Assembly: GCA_009781045.1 (NCBI GenBank)
Contig: WQYW01000023.1
Coordinates: 1-41,936, forward strand
Origin: Alphaproteobacteria bacterium
GTDB lineage: Bacteria > Pseudomonadota > Alphaproteobacteria > Rhizobiales > Xanthobacteraceae
Length of the DNA stretch: 41,936 bases
Direction of reading: 5' to 3'
Numbering within the stretch: position 1 is the first letter of the stretch; each line of letters begins with the position of its first letter. A program made the translations under genes and the position numbers. The notes below the pieces were generated by a model. That model saw only the letters and a list, made by a program, of their open reading frames with translations, had not been told where the DNA came from and made no database searches. Positions 1 to 9,196 of the stretch are shown piece after piece.

Positions 1-288
1 CTGCTTCAGAATGGCGCACCGCATCGCCGATTCTGCGGACATTCCCTGGCGGCCAGTCTTCTCGTTTTCATTCATCCCAAGGTCCGCAGCAACCAGGTCG
101 ATTAGCTCTGTGCCGCAGGCATCAGGTATTGTTGACATTTGGACGAATTCCTGGCTGATCTTGTCGGCTCCGCAGGAGATCTCAAACAGATTCACGTTCA
201 TCTGGTCTTCACGAAGCTTTCTCATCAACTTGGCTCCGACGATTGGAAGAACGTCAGCTTGAGCGAAATGTTCGACGTATATAATCAT
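1..288 (-). mobile_element. Transposase, N-terminal part (ISNCY/IS1182-like), runs off left edge
   Basis: An open frame starts with ATG at 288 and stays open for 96 codons to the first base of the window, so the gene continues to the left. The start reads MIIYVEHFAQADV. The last visible stretch, GRQGMSAESAMRCAILKQ, resembles the N-terminal DUF772-like segment of ISNCY/IS1182-type transposases, in which a Gly-rich 'GR.G.S.E' turn precedes an 'R.A.LKQ' helix. No catalytic residues are visible because only the N-terminus lies in the window. No convincing Shine-Dalgarno sequence precedes the start. Family assignment is by recalled sequence resemblance and is moderate; that this is a real coding frame is more secure. 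Confidence 0.55.
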
Positions 289-324
289 TGGATTCGATTG
301 CCGTCCAGAGAAAATAGTGTGCAT

Positions 325-342
325 TTGTGAATTAGTTCACAA
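325..342. repeat. Perfect 7-bp inverted repeat upstream of the left-edge transposase
   Basis: TTGTGAA (325-331) and TTCACAA (336-342) form a perfect dyad around TTAG, 37 bases upstream of the transposase start. It could be an operator or part of the insertion-sequence end. Nothing else in the sequence decides between these. Confidence 0.4.
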
Positions 343-947
343 TTAGATTTCCTCCATCATGTCCTGGGTACGGCTGGCATGGTTATCTCTCTGCCGAAAA
401 GTGACAGTTACCGCCATGCTGACGCTATACCTTAAATGAGGCGGCAGGCGGAGTATCACGATCACAATTCCTGATGTATCGATGAAGAGCTGCGCGCCAA
501 ACTCTGGCTCGATTGATAGTGAGGGCGCGTCGTAGTTGACGGTGCGGGGTGCGGAAATTTCAAAATTCCCGCAATGTTGCCAAGCGTGACTCGCGCAGAG
601 CGCCAGAAGTGACGCAATTTCAATGCATCACATGTTTTTGAACAGACACTACCTACCCAATGTCGCAAAACTGGGAAAATTGAGGGGCAGGCCGCTGGGC
701 CATCGAATCCACCGGGCCGGCCCTGGGGTGCCAACACCTCCTGGACCGCCTGGATGAGGGAGGCGGATCCGGAGGCCAGCGTCTGCAGCTTCAGCAGGGG
801 CATGTCAAGAGGCCTGACAGGCGGCCTTGCGCGCCGGACCTTGTCATGTCTGTGCTGCTGCCAACGTGCGGGATCCCTGCCCGCCATGACTGTGAATTCG
901 CAAAGGACCGGTCTGCCTCCCGCCCCGACACACCCCAACTGGCACAC
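343..947. other. Non-coding or decayed stretch next to the left-edge transposase
   Basis: No convincing gene is seen on either strand. An open frame on the minus strand (462-947) has low-complexity, shadow-like composition and no recognisable motif. The stretch probably contains the outer end of the insertion sequence, but I could not place its terminal inverted repeat. Confidence 0.4.
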
Positions 948-1487
948 TCAACGGTCCCGCAGTTTCTTCGCCATCGTCGCGACAACCTCGCTGGCGCCGT
1001 AGCAGCGGAAAGGAAACGTTCCTTCGCTGTGTGCGACGGCAACGATCTCCGTGAACCAGCCCGGTCGTAACTCCACGGCACGGATACAATCCGCAGCGAC
1101 CCAGACCGGCTCAGCATTGCTGTGAAATATTCTGTTCAGGCCATTAGCTTCAAAGCGCACACCACGGTCGGTGATTTCGGCCCGCCCACCGACCCAGAGC
1201 CCGCCACATACGTGCTTTGCCAACACCACGCCGAGAGCAGAAACGACAACGCATGCGATCGCTCCGCCGAGACCAAAGGCGGCGAATCCCCCCGCTACGG
1301 CGAGCCCCACACAGGCGGCCAGTGTGGCCAGTCCCGTCATGGAGATCGACGCATCCAGATAGAACGCGTTGGCCACCTTTGAAATATACACCGATCCTGC
1401 CCCTTCGCTGCTTTTGCTCTTCACGCGCCGCCCGCTGTACCGCCAGGCAGGGAGCTGTGGAAAAGTAGCCGATTCAATTTCAGGCAT
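948..1487 (-). CDS. Hypothetical membrane protein with a C-terminal PH-like region
   Basis: This 179-residue frame has a polar N-terminus and a long hydrophobic Ala/Gly/Val-rich block of about 45 residues (roughly 50-95 from the chosen Met), enough for two membrane-spanning helices. A soluble C-terminal domain with alternating hydrophobic residues follows, including the segment WVAADCIRAVELRPGWF. The pattern of a membrane hairpin plus a small beta-rich domain is like short bacterial PH-domain proteins, but this is inferred from hydropathy only. The start is uncertain: the frame is open to 1580, an ATG lies at 1487, and a GTG at 1391 is preceded by an AGGA-like site. No operon partner is evident. 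The same region in other frames gives only shadow-like peptides. Confidence 0.5.
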   Translation of the reverse strand: MPEIESATFPQLPAWRYSGRRVKSKSSEGAGSVYISKVANAFYLDASISMTGLATLAACVGLAVAGGFAAFGLGGAIACVVVSALGVVLAKHVCGGLWVGGRAEITDRGVRFEANGLNRIFHSNAEPVWVAADCIRAVELRPGWFTEIVAVAHSEGTFPFRCYGASEVVATMAKKLRDR

Positions 1488-1580
1488 CCAGCATTGGATT
1501 CCGGTATTCCGATAGTCCTGACAACTATTCTCGGAGGTATTTTGCCAAAAGCAGGCATTTGCGCATGACTTAACCTGCAT

Positions 1581-1939
1581 GCGCGGTGATCAATTGTACG
1601 TTAAAAATTGGAGGACTTGTTTTTTCCACGGCCCTCGGTCATGTAGCATGTGATATGCTAGGTGCCAGGGGATATCAAGGGATGTCAAACTGTCAAACCC
1701 ACGCCCGCAAGACGCAACAACCCTGTACAGTCCTGCGAACCTGCCGCCGGGGCGTCGCGGACCCCTTGGGTTTTGCTGCCGTTTCATCGATCAGGCCGAC
1801 CCGGTGACAAGCACGATCCGTCTCCGAGGCACCATCGACATCCTGACGACCCGGCGACCTTGGAATTACCTGCGTTTTTTGTTTTTTGGGTCTCCATTCC
1901 CCGTTCCCAGTGGACTGGTTCGCTCGTCTCCAGCTGCCG
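1581..1939. other. Intergenic stretch without a recognisable gene
   Basis: I see no supported gene. The stretch lies between the small membrane protein and the degenerate rlmE copy and includes a T-rich run near 1875-1890. Several short open frames overlap in all directions, as expected by chance in GC-rich DNA. Confidence 0.4.
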
Positions 1940-2098
1940 TTTTGCAGCACCTTCTCCAGGAACACCCCCGCAAAGATGTGAGCCTATCGCCGGCACGAGC
2001 GGCTTGCGGTCTCAGCCAGAGCGACGATACGCAACTGAATCGGTCTTACAGTGCCGGGTGGCGGTGTTGGCGCCTTGTCCGACATCACCACGTCGGCA
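1940..2098 (-). pseudogene. Degenerate partial copy of rlmE
   Basis: This stretch aligns with the middle of the intact rlmE just upstream (plus-strand bases about 2258-2420). Both carry a nearly identical run of about 20 bases at the end encoding DVVMSD (the segment with the catalytic Asp). In the copy the frame reads ADVVMSDKA, then IQLRIVALAETAS, matching DQLRIVGLVETAA of RlmE. It then hits a stop and resumes as VFLEKVLQNG, matching AFLAKVLQSG. It has no start codon of its own, lacks the N-terminal third and the C-terminus, and begins only about 22 bases beyond the rlmE stop. It is therefore either a tandem duplication that has decayed or the remnant of a second RlmE-like gene. It cannot encode an active enzyme. 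Confidence 0.75.
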
Positions 2099-2119
2099 CC
2101 CTTTTGCCGGCTCGCGGTG

Positions 2120-2815
2120 TCAGCCGCCAGCCGGGCGCCGAAACCCGCTCGCCAGCACGTAGCGCTCGGCGGAATCGGAGCGGCTGGCCGCCGGTTTGAC
2201 GTGGCGCACGGTGGTAAAGTCGCGCTTGAGCTGGGCCAGGAGCTGGGCATCGGCCCCGCTCTGCAGCACCTTGGCCAGAAACGCCCCGCCCGGTTTGAGC
2301 ACATCGCAGGCAAAGGCGGCCGCAGTCTCGACCAGACCGACGATGCGCAGCTGATCGGTCTTGCGATGCCCGGTCGTGTTGGCCGCCATGTCCGACATCA
2401 CCACGTCGGCGCGGCCCTCAAGCATGCCCATCAATCGCTGCGGCGCGTCATCGGCCATGAAATCGAGCTGCATGAAGCGGACACCGGCAATCTCCCCCAT
2501 CTCAAGAAGATCAATCGCGATCACTCTGCCTTTTGCCGCCAACTCCCCGTCCGCGCCCACCCGCCTGGCCGCGACCTGGCTCCAGCCTCCGGGTGCCGCG
2601 CCGAGATCAACCACCGCCATTCCCGGTTTCAGAATGCCGAATTTGTCGTCGATCTCAAGGAGCTTGAAGGCGGCGCGCGAACGCCAGCCTTCGCGTCTGG
2701 CGCGCGCCACATAGGGGTCGTTGAGTTGCCGCTCCAGCCACAATTTCGACGACAGCTTGCGCTTGCCGCCGCTCTTGACCGTGACATGGAGCCGGTCGGA
2801 GGTGTTTCGTGTCAT
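2120..2815 (-). CDS. rlmE: 23S rRNA (uridine-2'-O-)methyltransferase RlmE (FtsJ/RrmJ)
   Basis: RlmE methylates the 2'-OH of U2552 in the A-loop of 23S rRNA within the assembling 50S subunit, using S-adenosylmethionine. The 231-residue protein shows the Rossmann-type SAM-binding motif DLGAAPGGW at 70-78. The family's K-D-K-E catalytic tetrad is complete: K51 (in AAFKLLEI), D142 (in VVMSDMAANTTGH), K182 (in AFLAKVLQ) and E217 (in SDSAERY). A basic N-terminal tail of about 25 residues is usual in alphaproteobacterial members. The gene follows the Ppx/GppA gene on the same strand with a gap of 42 bases, an arrangement I know from other Hyphomicrobiales, so the two are probably cotranscribed. A decayed partial copy lies directly downstream. 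Confidence 0.95.
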   Translation of the reverse strand: MTRNTSDRLHVTVKSGGKRKLSSKLWLERQLNDPYVARARREGWRSRAAFKLLEIDDKFGILKPGMAVVDLGAAPGGWSQVAARRVGADGELAAKGRVIAIDLLEMGEIAGVRFMQLDFMADDAPQRLMGMLEGRADVVMSDMAANTTGHRKTDQLRIVGLVETAAAFACDVLKPGGAFLAKVLQSGADAQLLAQLKRDFTTVRHVKPAASRSDSAERYVLASGFRRPAGG

Positions 2816-2857
2816 GGTCTCACCAATTTCCGGCAGCCCCGGTGCCGGCCACCGGCC

Positions 2858-4171
2858 TCACCAGTTCTGCAGCGCGCCGTCCTCGCGCATCATCTCGACC
2901 AGCATGCCCTCGCGCAGCCCGCGGTCGGCGACCCGAAGCCGTGGCAGCGGAAAGGCGCGGCGGATGGCGTCGAGGATGGCGCAGCCAGCGAGCACCAGAT
3001 CCGCGCGCCCAGCGCTGATGCAGTGATTGGCGGCCCGCTCATCATAACTCATGCCGAGCAGGCGCAGCGCGACCCGGTTGATATCGGCGTCGCTCATCCA
3101 CAGCCCATCGACGCGGCGGCGGTCGTAGCGTTCGAGATTGAGGTGAATGCCTCCCAGGGTGGTCACGGTGCCGGATGTGCCCAGGAGATGCATATCCTGG
3201 AGATCACGACCATGCTGTTCAGCAAAGGGCGCAATATGCGCCGCCACCTCCTGCTCCATCCTGGCGTAGATTTCGCGGCTGACATCGCGGCCCCCGAAAT
3301 GCTCGGCCAGGGTGACCACGCCGAGCGGAATCGACATCCAGGCCTTGAGCCGGGGCCGCGCATTCTTCGCATAGGGATCCCGCTCAATGCGCACCAGTTC
3401 GGTCGAGCCGCCGCCGATATCGAACAGAATCGCGCCCCGGCCACAGGGGTCGACCAGAGGCGAGCAGCCCAGCATGGCAAGCGCGGCCTCGGTCTGGCGA
3501 TCAATGACCTCAAGATGGATGCCGGTGCGGGCGGCGACGCGATCGCGGAAATCCCTGGCGTTGGACGCCGCACGGCAGGCTTCGGTGGCAATCAGCCGCA
3601 GCCGCCCCGCCTTGCGCTGCCGGATCTTGTCGCGGCAGACCACGAGCGCGGAAATCGCCCGGGCCATCGCCGCCTCATTTATATATCCACTGGCGGTGAT
3701 GCCCTCACCGAGGCGGATGATGCGCGAAAACGAATCGACGACACGAAAGCCCTCTTTTGTGGGGTGGGCGATCAGCAGCCGGCAGTTATTGGTGCCGAGA
3801 TCGAGCGCGGCATAGACTTCGGTGCCCGCCCGGTGACGGGTCTGGCCGGGAATCGGGGCAGGAATCGGGGCAGGAATCGAAGCAGGAATGGGGCGATGAG
3901 CCTGGTCGGAGACCGGATCATGGACATCCGCGGCCACCAGCGCCCGGACACCCGGTTCCGGCAAGGCGCCATGATGCAGCCGCGTCTGATCCTTCATTCC
4001 GGCGAATCTTTCGTGAAAGGGGTGCGCCCGGCCGCGCCTGGTCCCTCGGGGGCGGCGCGGACCCAGGAAGGACCGTGGTTCCAGACAGCACCGGTCTGAC
4101 TTGTTTCCGTCACGAATCAGCTCCATCGTTCCGTCTGGCAACACGCGAAGGATCGCCGCTGGCAGGGTCAC
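2858..4171 (-). CDS. Ppx/GppA family phosphatase (exopolyphosphatase-like)
   Basis: The family hydrolyses inorganic polyphosphate or pppGpp and has an ASKHA (actin/Hsp70-like) fold. The phosphate-1 loop is seen as ALDLGTNNCRLLIA (from about residue 120), the central IGGGSTEL motif near the middle, and GTSGTVTTL as the second phosphate loop. Family-typical ends include RVADRGLREGML near the C-terminus. The first 115 or so residues are Arg/Pro-rich and not conserved, including a short IPAP repeat encoded by a 12-bp tandem repeat. The true start may therefore be the ATG at 4126 or 3997 rather than the one at 4171. Which of polyphosphate and pppGpp is the main substrate cannot be told from the sequence. 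It sits upstream of rlmE in the same direction. Upstream on the other strand, the CoxL-like gene diverges. Confidence 0.9.
   Translation of the reverse strand: MTLPAAILRVLPDGTMELIRDGNKSDRCCLEPRSFLGPRRPRGTRRGRAHPFHERFAGMKDQTRLHHGALPEPGVRALVAADVHDPVSDQAHRPIPASIPAPIPAPIPGQTRHRAGTEVYAALDLGTNNCRLLIAHPTKEGFRVVDSFSRIIRLGEGITASGYINEAAMARAISALVVCRDKIRQRKAGRLRLIATEACRAASNARDFRDRVAARTGIHLEVIDRQTEAALAMLGCSPLVDPCGRGAILFDIGGGSTELVRIERDPYAKNARPRLKAWMSIPLGVVTLAEHFGGRDVSREIYARMEQEVAAHIAPFAEQHGRDLQDMHLLGTSGTVTTLGGIHLNLERYDRRRVDGLWMSDADINRVALRLLGMSYDERAANHCISAGRADLVLAGCAILDAIRRAFPLPRLRVADRGLREGMLVEMMREDGALQNW
3849..3896. repeat. 12-bp tandem repeat, four units, inside the Ppx/GppA gene
   Basis: Four adjacent 12-base units occur: GGAATCGGGGCA twice, then GGAATCGAAGCA, then GGAATGGGGCGA. 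On the minus strand they encode an Ile-Pro-Ala-Pro/Ser-type repeat in the variable linker before the catalytic core. The length is a multiple of three, so copy-number change would keep the frame. Confidence 0.8.
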
Positions 4172-4403
4172 AGGGGGCAGCGCTGTCAGTCCCCGGCCAG
4201 GAGAATGTGGCTGAAAACTGAACCGCCGTTAATGGAACATTAAGCAGCACAGGGCCGCCACGCAACAGCACCGTGGGTTGCAGACCGTTGCGGGGGGGCG
4301 CCTGAGGGGGTATCCCAGACCCTGACATCCGAAGCCTGACTCCACAGCCTCGCCTGCCACTTCCGCGACATGACGCAAACGAACGCCATTTCAGGTCATT
4401 TTT

Positions 4404-6791
4404 ATGCAGGAAGCCCCCTCCCCGGCGTCCGAAACCGCCCTTGCACTGCAACAATTCGCTGTCGGACAGCCCGTCCGGCGCAAGGAAGACGATCATCTGC
4501 TGCGCGGCAAGGGACGCTATAGCGACGACATCGACCTCCCCGACCAGGCCTATGCCTGTGTCCTGCGCTCAACCCACGCCCATGGCATCCTTGAGCGAAT
4601 CGACACCGGGGCGGCCCGGGCCATGCCCGGGGTGCTGGGGGTCTGGACCGGCGCCGATCTGGCCCCTTGCGGCTACGGCCTGCTCAACTGCGGCATGGCG
4701 CTGAAAAACCGCGATGGCTCGCCGATGCTGCAGACCAACCGCCCGGCGCTGCCGACCGACAAGGTGCGCTTTGTCGGCGACCCGATTGCCTTTGTCGTTG
4801 CCGAAAGCCACATCCAGGCCCGTGACGCCGCGGAGGCGATTGAGGTTGATATCACTCCTCTCCCGGCGGTCACAGATGCCGAGGAAGCCGCCGCCGACGG
4901 TGCGCCGCTGCTCTACGACCACATCCCCAACAACACCCCCCTCGACTATCACTATGGCGACAGCGACAGGGTCGATGCCGCCTTTGCCGCTGCGGCCCAT
5001 GTCACCAGGCTCGACATCGTCAACAACCGTGTTGCTGTGGTGGCGATGGAGCCCCGGGCCGGGGTCGCCGCCTATGATGCGGCTTCTCGCCGCTACACGC
5101 TCTATGCCCCCACCCAGGGGGTGGCGGGCGGCCGGGCTTCGCTTGCCCGGCTCCTCAATGTGCCCAAGGAAAGGCTGCGCGTCATCACTGGCAATGTCGG
5201 CGGTTCTTTCGGGATGAAAAATCTCGGTTATCCCGAATATCTCTGCATCCTGCATGCGGCGCGCCAGCTCGGCCGCCCGGTCAAATGGACCGACGAGCGC
5301 TCCTCAGCCTTCCTCTCCGACAACCACGGGCGGACCCAGACCATCCATGCTGAACTCGCCCTTGACCGCGACGGGCATTTCCTTGCCGTCCGGCTTTCCG
5401 GCACCGGCAATCTTGGCGCCTACCTCACCGGCTTTGCGCCGAGCCCGCTGTCCTTCAACACCGGCAAAAATCTCGCCAGCGTCTACCGTACGCCCTTGAT
5501 GGCAATCGACATCCGGACCGTGCTGACCAACACCACGCTGATGGGGGCCTATCGCGGTGCCGGCCGGCCTGAAGCCAATTATTTCATGGAGCGCCTGATC
5601 GACCGCGCGGCCGCCGAGACCGGCATTGACCGTCTCGAACTGCGTCGGCGCAATTTCATCCAGCCTGATGAACTGCCGTTCCAGGCCGCCTCCGGCGTGA
5701 CTTATGACAGTGGCGATTTCCCGGCGGTGTTCGACCACGCGCTGGCACTGGCCGATTACAGCGGCTTTGCCGCCCGAAAACAACAAAGCGCCAGCAAGGC
5801 GCGCCTGCGCGGCATTGCGGTCGGCTGCTATCTTGAGGTCACCGCACCGCCGGCTCCCGAATTATGCAAAATCGTCTTTGCCGCCGACGGAATGGTGCGC
5901 CTGATCACCGGCACCCTCGACTATGGCCAGGGCCATGCCAGTCCCTTCGCCCAGGTGCTGTGTGATCAGCTCGGCGTGCCCTTTGACAACGTCCAGCTGG
6001 TACAGGACGACAGCGACATCGTCACTGGCGGCAATGGCACTGGCGGCTCGCGCTCGATCATCGCCAGCGGCCAGGCCATCGTCGAGGCCTCCCGGCTTGT
6101 CATCGAAAAGGGCCGGCACGCCGCGGCGCATCTGTTTGAGGCAGCCTTCGCCGACATCGAATTCGCCCATGGACGCTTCAGCGTGGTCGGCACAGGACAC
6201 GGCATCGGCATCCTCGAACTGGCGCAGCGCCTCGCCCGGATCCGCCAGTCCCGGACCGCTCCATCCGATCTCAGCGCCGTCATCCCCGACTCGCTTGATG
6301 TCGATCACGAGACGGCGCCCGTGCCATCGGCCTTTCCCAACGGCTGCCACGTGGTCGAGGTCGAGATCGACCCGGACAGCGGCGAGGTGGCGCTGGCGCG
6401 CTACACCGGCGTCAATGATTTCGGCAATGTCATCAATCCGCTGCTGGTCGAAGGCCAGGTCCTTGGCGGGATCGCGCAAGGCATCGGCCAGGCGCTGATG
6501 GAGCATGTGCGCTATGACGAGATCGGCCAGCCTCTGACCGGCACAATGATGGACTATGCCCTGCCGCGTGCCGACCACATGCCACAGATCCGGCTGGTCA
6601 ATCACCCGGTTCCGGCCCGGACCAATCCTCTGGGCGCCAAAGGCTGTGGCGAGGCCGGTTGCGCCGGCAGCCTGTCCGCAATCGTCAATGCGGTGCTCGA
6701 CGCGCTCAAGGACCACGGCGTCACCACGATCGACATGCCGCTGACGCCGGAGCGGGTGTGGCGCGCCCAGCGCGCCAGCGCACCCGGCTGA
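4404..6791 (+). CDS. Xanthine dehydrogenase family, molybdopterin-binding large subunit (CoxL form II type)
   Basis: This is a molybdenum hydroxylase large subunit, which binds the Mo-cytosine-dinucleotide cofactor and oxidises a substrate with water as oxygen source. The 795 residues match the usual full length. An N-terminal a/b-hammerhead domain ([19 protein letters not shown], about 20-38) leads into the Mo-binding domains. GGSFGMKN (about 263-270) is the counterpart of the usual GGGFGxK loop. AYRGAGR at 382-388 is the signature of form II CoxL-like enzymes rather than the AYxCSFR of true CO dehydrogenase. GCGEAG near residue 750 holds the catalytic glutamate. The substrate is unknown. 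No FAD-binding (CoxM) or 2Fe-2S (CoxS) subunit gene is next to it, although such enzymes normally need them. It diverges from the Ppx/GppA gene and is followed by uup. Confidence 0.9.
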   Translation: MQEAPSPASETALALQQFAVGQPVRRKEDDHLLRGKGRYSDDIDLPDQAYACVLRSTHAHGILERIDTGAARAMPGVLGVWTGADLAPCGYGLLNCGMALKNRDGSPMLQTNRPALPTDKVRFVGDPIAFVVAESHIQARDAAEAIEVDITPLPAVTDAEEAAADGAPLLYDHIPNNTPLDYHYGDSDRVDAAFAAAAHVTRLDIVNNRVAVVAMEPRAGVAAYDAASRRYTLYAPTQGVAGGRASLARLLNVPKERLRVITGNVGGSFGMKNLGYPEYLCILHAARQLGRPVKWTDERSSAFLSDNHGRTQTIHAELALDRDGHFLAVRLSGTGNLGAYLTGFAPSPLSFNTGKNLASVYRTPLMAIDIRTVLTNTTLMGAYRGAGRPEANYFMERLIDRAAAETGIDRLELRRRNFIQPDELPFQAASGVTYDSGDFPAVFDHALALADYSGFAARKQQSASKARLRGIAVGCYLEVTAPPAPELCKIVFAADGMVRLITGTLDYGQGHASPFAQVLCDQLGVPFDNVQLVQDDSDIVTGGNGTGGSRSIIASGQAIVEASRLVIEKGRHAAAHLFEAAFADIEFAHGRFSVVGTGHGIGILELAQRLARIRQSRTAPSDLSAVIPDSLDVDHETAPVPSAFPNGCHVVEVEIDPDSGEVALARYTGVNDFGNVINPLLVEGQVLGGIAQGIGQALMEHVRYDEIGQPLTGTMMDYALPRADHMPQIRLVNHPVPARTNPLGAKGCGEAGCAGSLSAIVNAVLDALKDHGVTTIDMPLTPERVWRAQRASAPG

Positions 6792-6876
6792 CAACGGGCA
6801 CAAGAAACCACACCCGACATCGATGGATCCCGAAAGAGATCTTTCGACTCTGCGAAACTTTTCTCACCGGTTTGAC

Positions 6877-8682
6877 ATGGCGCCTCCCCTCCTTCAGCTC
6901 AAAGACATCCACCTGAGTTTCGGCGGCGCGCCGCTTCTCGACGCGGTCGAACTCAGCGTGTCGCCGCTGGAGCGGGTCTGTCTGGTCGGCCGCAACGGCT
7001 CCGGCAAATCGACTCTGCTGCGCATCGCCGCCGGCCTGGTCGAACCCGACGGCGGCAGTCGTTTCGTGCAGCCGGGGGCCACCATCCGCTATCTGCCGCA
7101 GGAACCTGACTTCGGCGACCACGCTACAACACTCAGCTATGTCGAGGCCGGACTGACCGATGGCGACCATGCCCACCGCGCCCGCTACCTCCTCCAGGAA
7201 CTCGGCCTCACGGGTGAGGAGAGTCCGCGCGCCATTTCCGGGGGCGAGGCGCGGCGCGCGGCGCTGGCACGGGTGCTGGCCCCCTGTCCTGACATCCTTC
7301 TGCTCGATGAACCGACCAACCACCTCGATCTGCCGACCATTGAATGGCTGGAAAACGAACTCGACCAGAGCCGCGCCGCTCTGGTTCTGATCAGCCACGA
7401 CCGCCGTTTTCTCAGTCGCCTGTCGCGCTCCACAGCCTGGCTCGACCGCGGTCGGATCCGCCGCATCGAACGCGGCTTCACCGCCTTTGAAAACTGGCGC
7501 GAAGAGGTGCTGACCGAGGAAGAGCGCGATCAGCACAAGCTCGACCGCAGGATCGTCGATGAGGAGCACTGGCTGCGCTACGGGGTGTCGGGACGACGCA
7601 AACGCAATGTCCGGCGTCTGGCCAATCTCCACGCCTTGCGCGCGGAACGGCGCGATGCCCGCCGCAGTCCGGGCCGCGCCAGCCTGGTGGCCGCGGAAGC
7701 TGAAAAGTCCGGCCGTCTGGTGATTGAAGCGAAGAATATCGCCAGGTCCTATGAGTCACGCCGCATCATTGATGACTTCTCAATCCGCATCCAGCGCGGC
7801 GATCGTCTCGGCGTGATCGGCCCCAATGGTGCCGGCAAGACCACACTGGTCAATCTCCTGATCGGCGCCATCGCACCCGATGCCGGAGAGTTGCGCTCCG
7901 GCGTCAATATCGAGATGGCCACTCTCGATCAGCACCGCGAAAGCCTTGATCCGAAAACGACGCTTTCCGAGGCGCTGACCGGCGGGCGCGGCGACCAGGT
8001 CATGGTCGGCGGCCGGCCCAAACATGTGGTCGGCTATATGAAGGACTTCCTCTTCGCCAGGGAGAGCCGCAACACCCCGCTGGAAGTGCTTTCCGGGGGC
8101 GAGCGCGGCCGCCTGATGCTGGCACGCGCACTGGCCAAACCGTCCAACCTTCTGGTGCTCGACGAGCCCACCAATGATCTCGATCTCGACACGCTGGATG
8201 TGCTGGAGGATATGCTGGGCGATTACGAGGGCACGGTGATCCTGATCAGTCATGACCGCGACTTCCTCGACCGCGTCGTGACCTCGGTGATCGCCCCCGA
8301 AGGCAATGGTCGATGGGTCGAATATGCCGGGGGCTACAGTGACATGCTGAGCCAGCGCGGTGCCGATCTCAGGCGCGGGACGACGGCCCCCCTTGAGAAA
8401 AAGGAGCCCAAATCCGCCCCCCCTGCTCCTGTGGTGGCAGCAAAGCGCAAGCTCAGTTTCAGCGAGAAACACGCGCTTTCAACGCTGCCGGAGCGCATTG
8501 ACTTTCTCCATGCCGAGATCACCCGCCTCCAGACCCTGCTCGCGGCCCCCGATCTCTATCAGCGCGACCGCAACAGTTTTGACAACGCCACCACCGCGAT
8601 CACCGCCGCCCATGACGAACTGGCGAGAGCCGAGCACCGCTGGCTCGAACTCGAAATGCTGCGCGAGGAACTCGAAGGCTGA
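6877..8682 (+). CDS. uup: ABC-F family ATPase Uup
   Basis: ABC-F proteins are soluble, tandem ATPases without membrane domains that act on ribosomes or nucleic acid. Uup is linked to ribosome function and to suppression of transposon precise excision. Two complete nucleotide-binding domains are seen. The first has Walker [10 protein letters not shown] (38-46), signature [15 protein letters not shown] and Walker [13 protein letters not shown]. The second has [24 protein letters not shown] and [12 protein letters not shown]. An interdomain charged linker follows the first domain. The C-terminal 70 residues are a predicted coiled coil (heptads around [16 protein letters not shown]), which is what distinguishes Uup from EttA. 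The ATG at 6877 (MAPPLLQL) fits the family start; the frame is open back to 6823. It stands 85 bases after the CoxL-like gene in the same direction. Confidence 0.9.
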   Translation: MAPPLLQLKDIHLSFGGAPLLDAVELSVSPLERVCLVGRNGSGKSTLLRIAAGLVEPDGGSRFVQPGATIRYLPQEPDFGDHATTLSYVEAGLTDGDHAHRARYLLQELGLTGEESPRAISGGEARRAALARVLAPCPDILLLDEPTNHLDLPTIEWLENELDQSRAALVLISHDRRFLSRLSRSTAWLDRGRIRRIERGFTAFENWREEVLTEEERDQHKLDRRIVDEEHWLRYGVSGRRKRNVRRLANLHALRAERRDARRSPGRASLVAAEAEKSGRLVIEAKNIARSYESRRIIDDFSIRIQRGDRLGVIGPNGAGKTTLVNLLIGAIAPDAGELRSGVNIEMATLDQHRESLDPKTTLSEALTGGRGDQVMVGGRPKHVVGYMKDFLFARESRNTPLEVLSGGERGRLMLARALAKPSNLLVLDEPTNDLDLDTLDVLEDMLGDYEGTVILISHDRDFLDRVVTSVIAPEGNGRWVEYAGGYSDMLSQRGADLRRGTTAPLEKKEPKSAPPAPVVAAKRKLSFSEKHALSTLPERIDFLHAEITRLQTLLAAPDLYQRDRNSFDNATTAITAAHDELARAEHRWLELEMLREELEG

Positions 8683-9196
8683 GGAGTCGCGGCCAGGCTC
8701 GACCCTTGCCGGCCGTGCCGGGCACCCGGCTGGCCGATTTCCGGCCCCCTCGCGCAAGCCACTGCTGTCGGTCAGATGTGAAGCGCCTCCTCTGTGCATT
8801 CTTGCCAGCTCCACGCGAATGGAGCCCCGGCACGGTTTTCCTCTGGGCCCGGTGCGCGGCGCTGCGCCACTCCTCACCCGGTTCTGTCTGCTGGCAGAGC
8901 CAGCTTTCATGATCGAGGTGAGAGGTCGCAGATGGGGACCATCCCGCTTCGCCGACGGCCGGTTTTTCCCGGATTGCGATCCGGGTCCGAGCCCCCCCTT
9001 TTTCCGGCCTGGGCAGTTGCGAACGGGAACAGCTGCCACACCCGGCCTCGCAGCGCTCAAGCCCGGCCTCGACAATGTCAAAAAGAGGCGCAGTCAGTCG
9101 CTTGCCGGGATGGCAGCTGGGCAGAAACATCGCACGGGCACAGCTTTCCGGCTTCGAGCCTTCCCGACGGCAGTACCGTGGCGGCGGGAGCCACGG
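8683..9196. other. Intergenic region between uup and the convergent flavoprotein gene, with hairpins
   Basis: No gene is supported. Near the uup end, 8710-8736 can fold into a two-part stem (CGGCC/GGCCG outside GCCGGG/CCCGGC), possibly stopping transcription, though no T run follows. At 8968-8985 CCCGGAT and ATCCGGG form a perfect 7-bp stem with a TGCG loop. A stretch at 9066-9128 is similar to one near the right end of the window (see the dispersed repeat). Confidence 0.5.
9066..9128 (+). repeat. Dispersed repeat, copy 1 (partner at 41540-41598)
   Basis: The stretch contains CCTCGACAATGTCAAAAA, then CAGTCAGTCGC and TGGGCAGAAAC in the same order and similar spacing as at 41540-41598. By eye about three quarters of positions agree. 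Both copies are intergenic. It may be a remnant of a small mobile or palindromic repeat family. Confidence 0.5.

Noticed and set aside
462..947. A 161-codon minus-strand frame near the left edge
   Set aside because: Low-complexity Ser/Arg/Pro composition and no motif; several overlapping frames are equally open.
2051..4099. A 682-codon open frame on the plus strand opposite rlmE and Ppx/GppA
   Set aside because: Its translation has no domain and is the antisense shadow of two well-identified minus-strand genes in GC-rich DNA.
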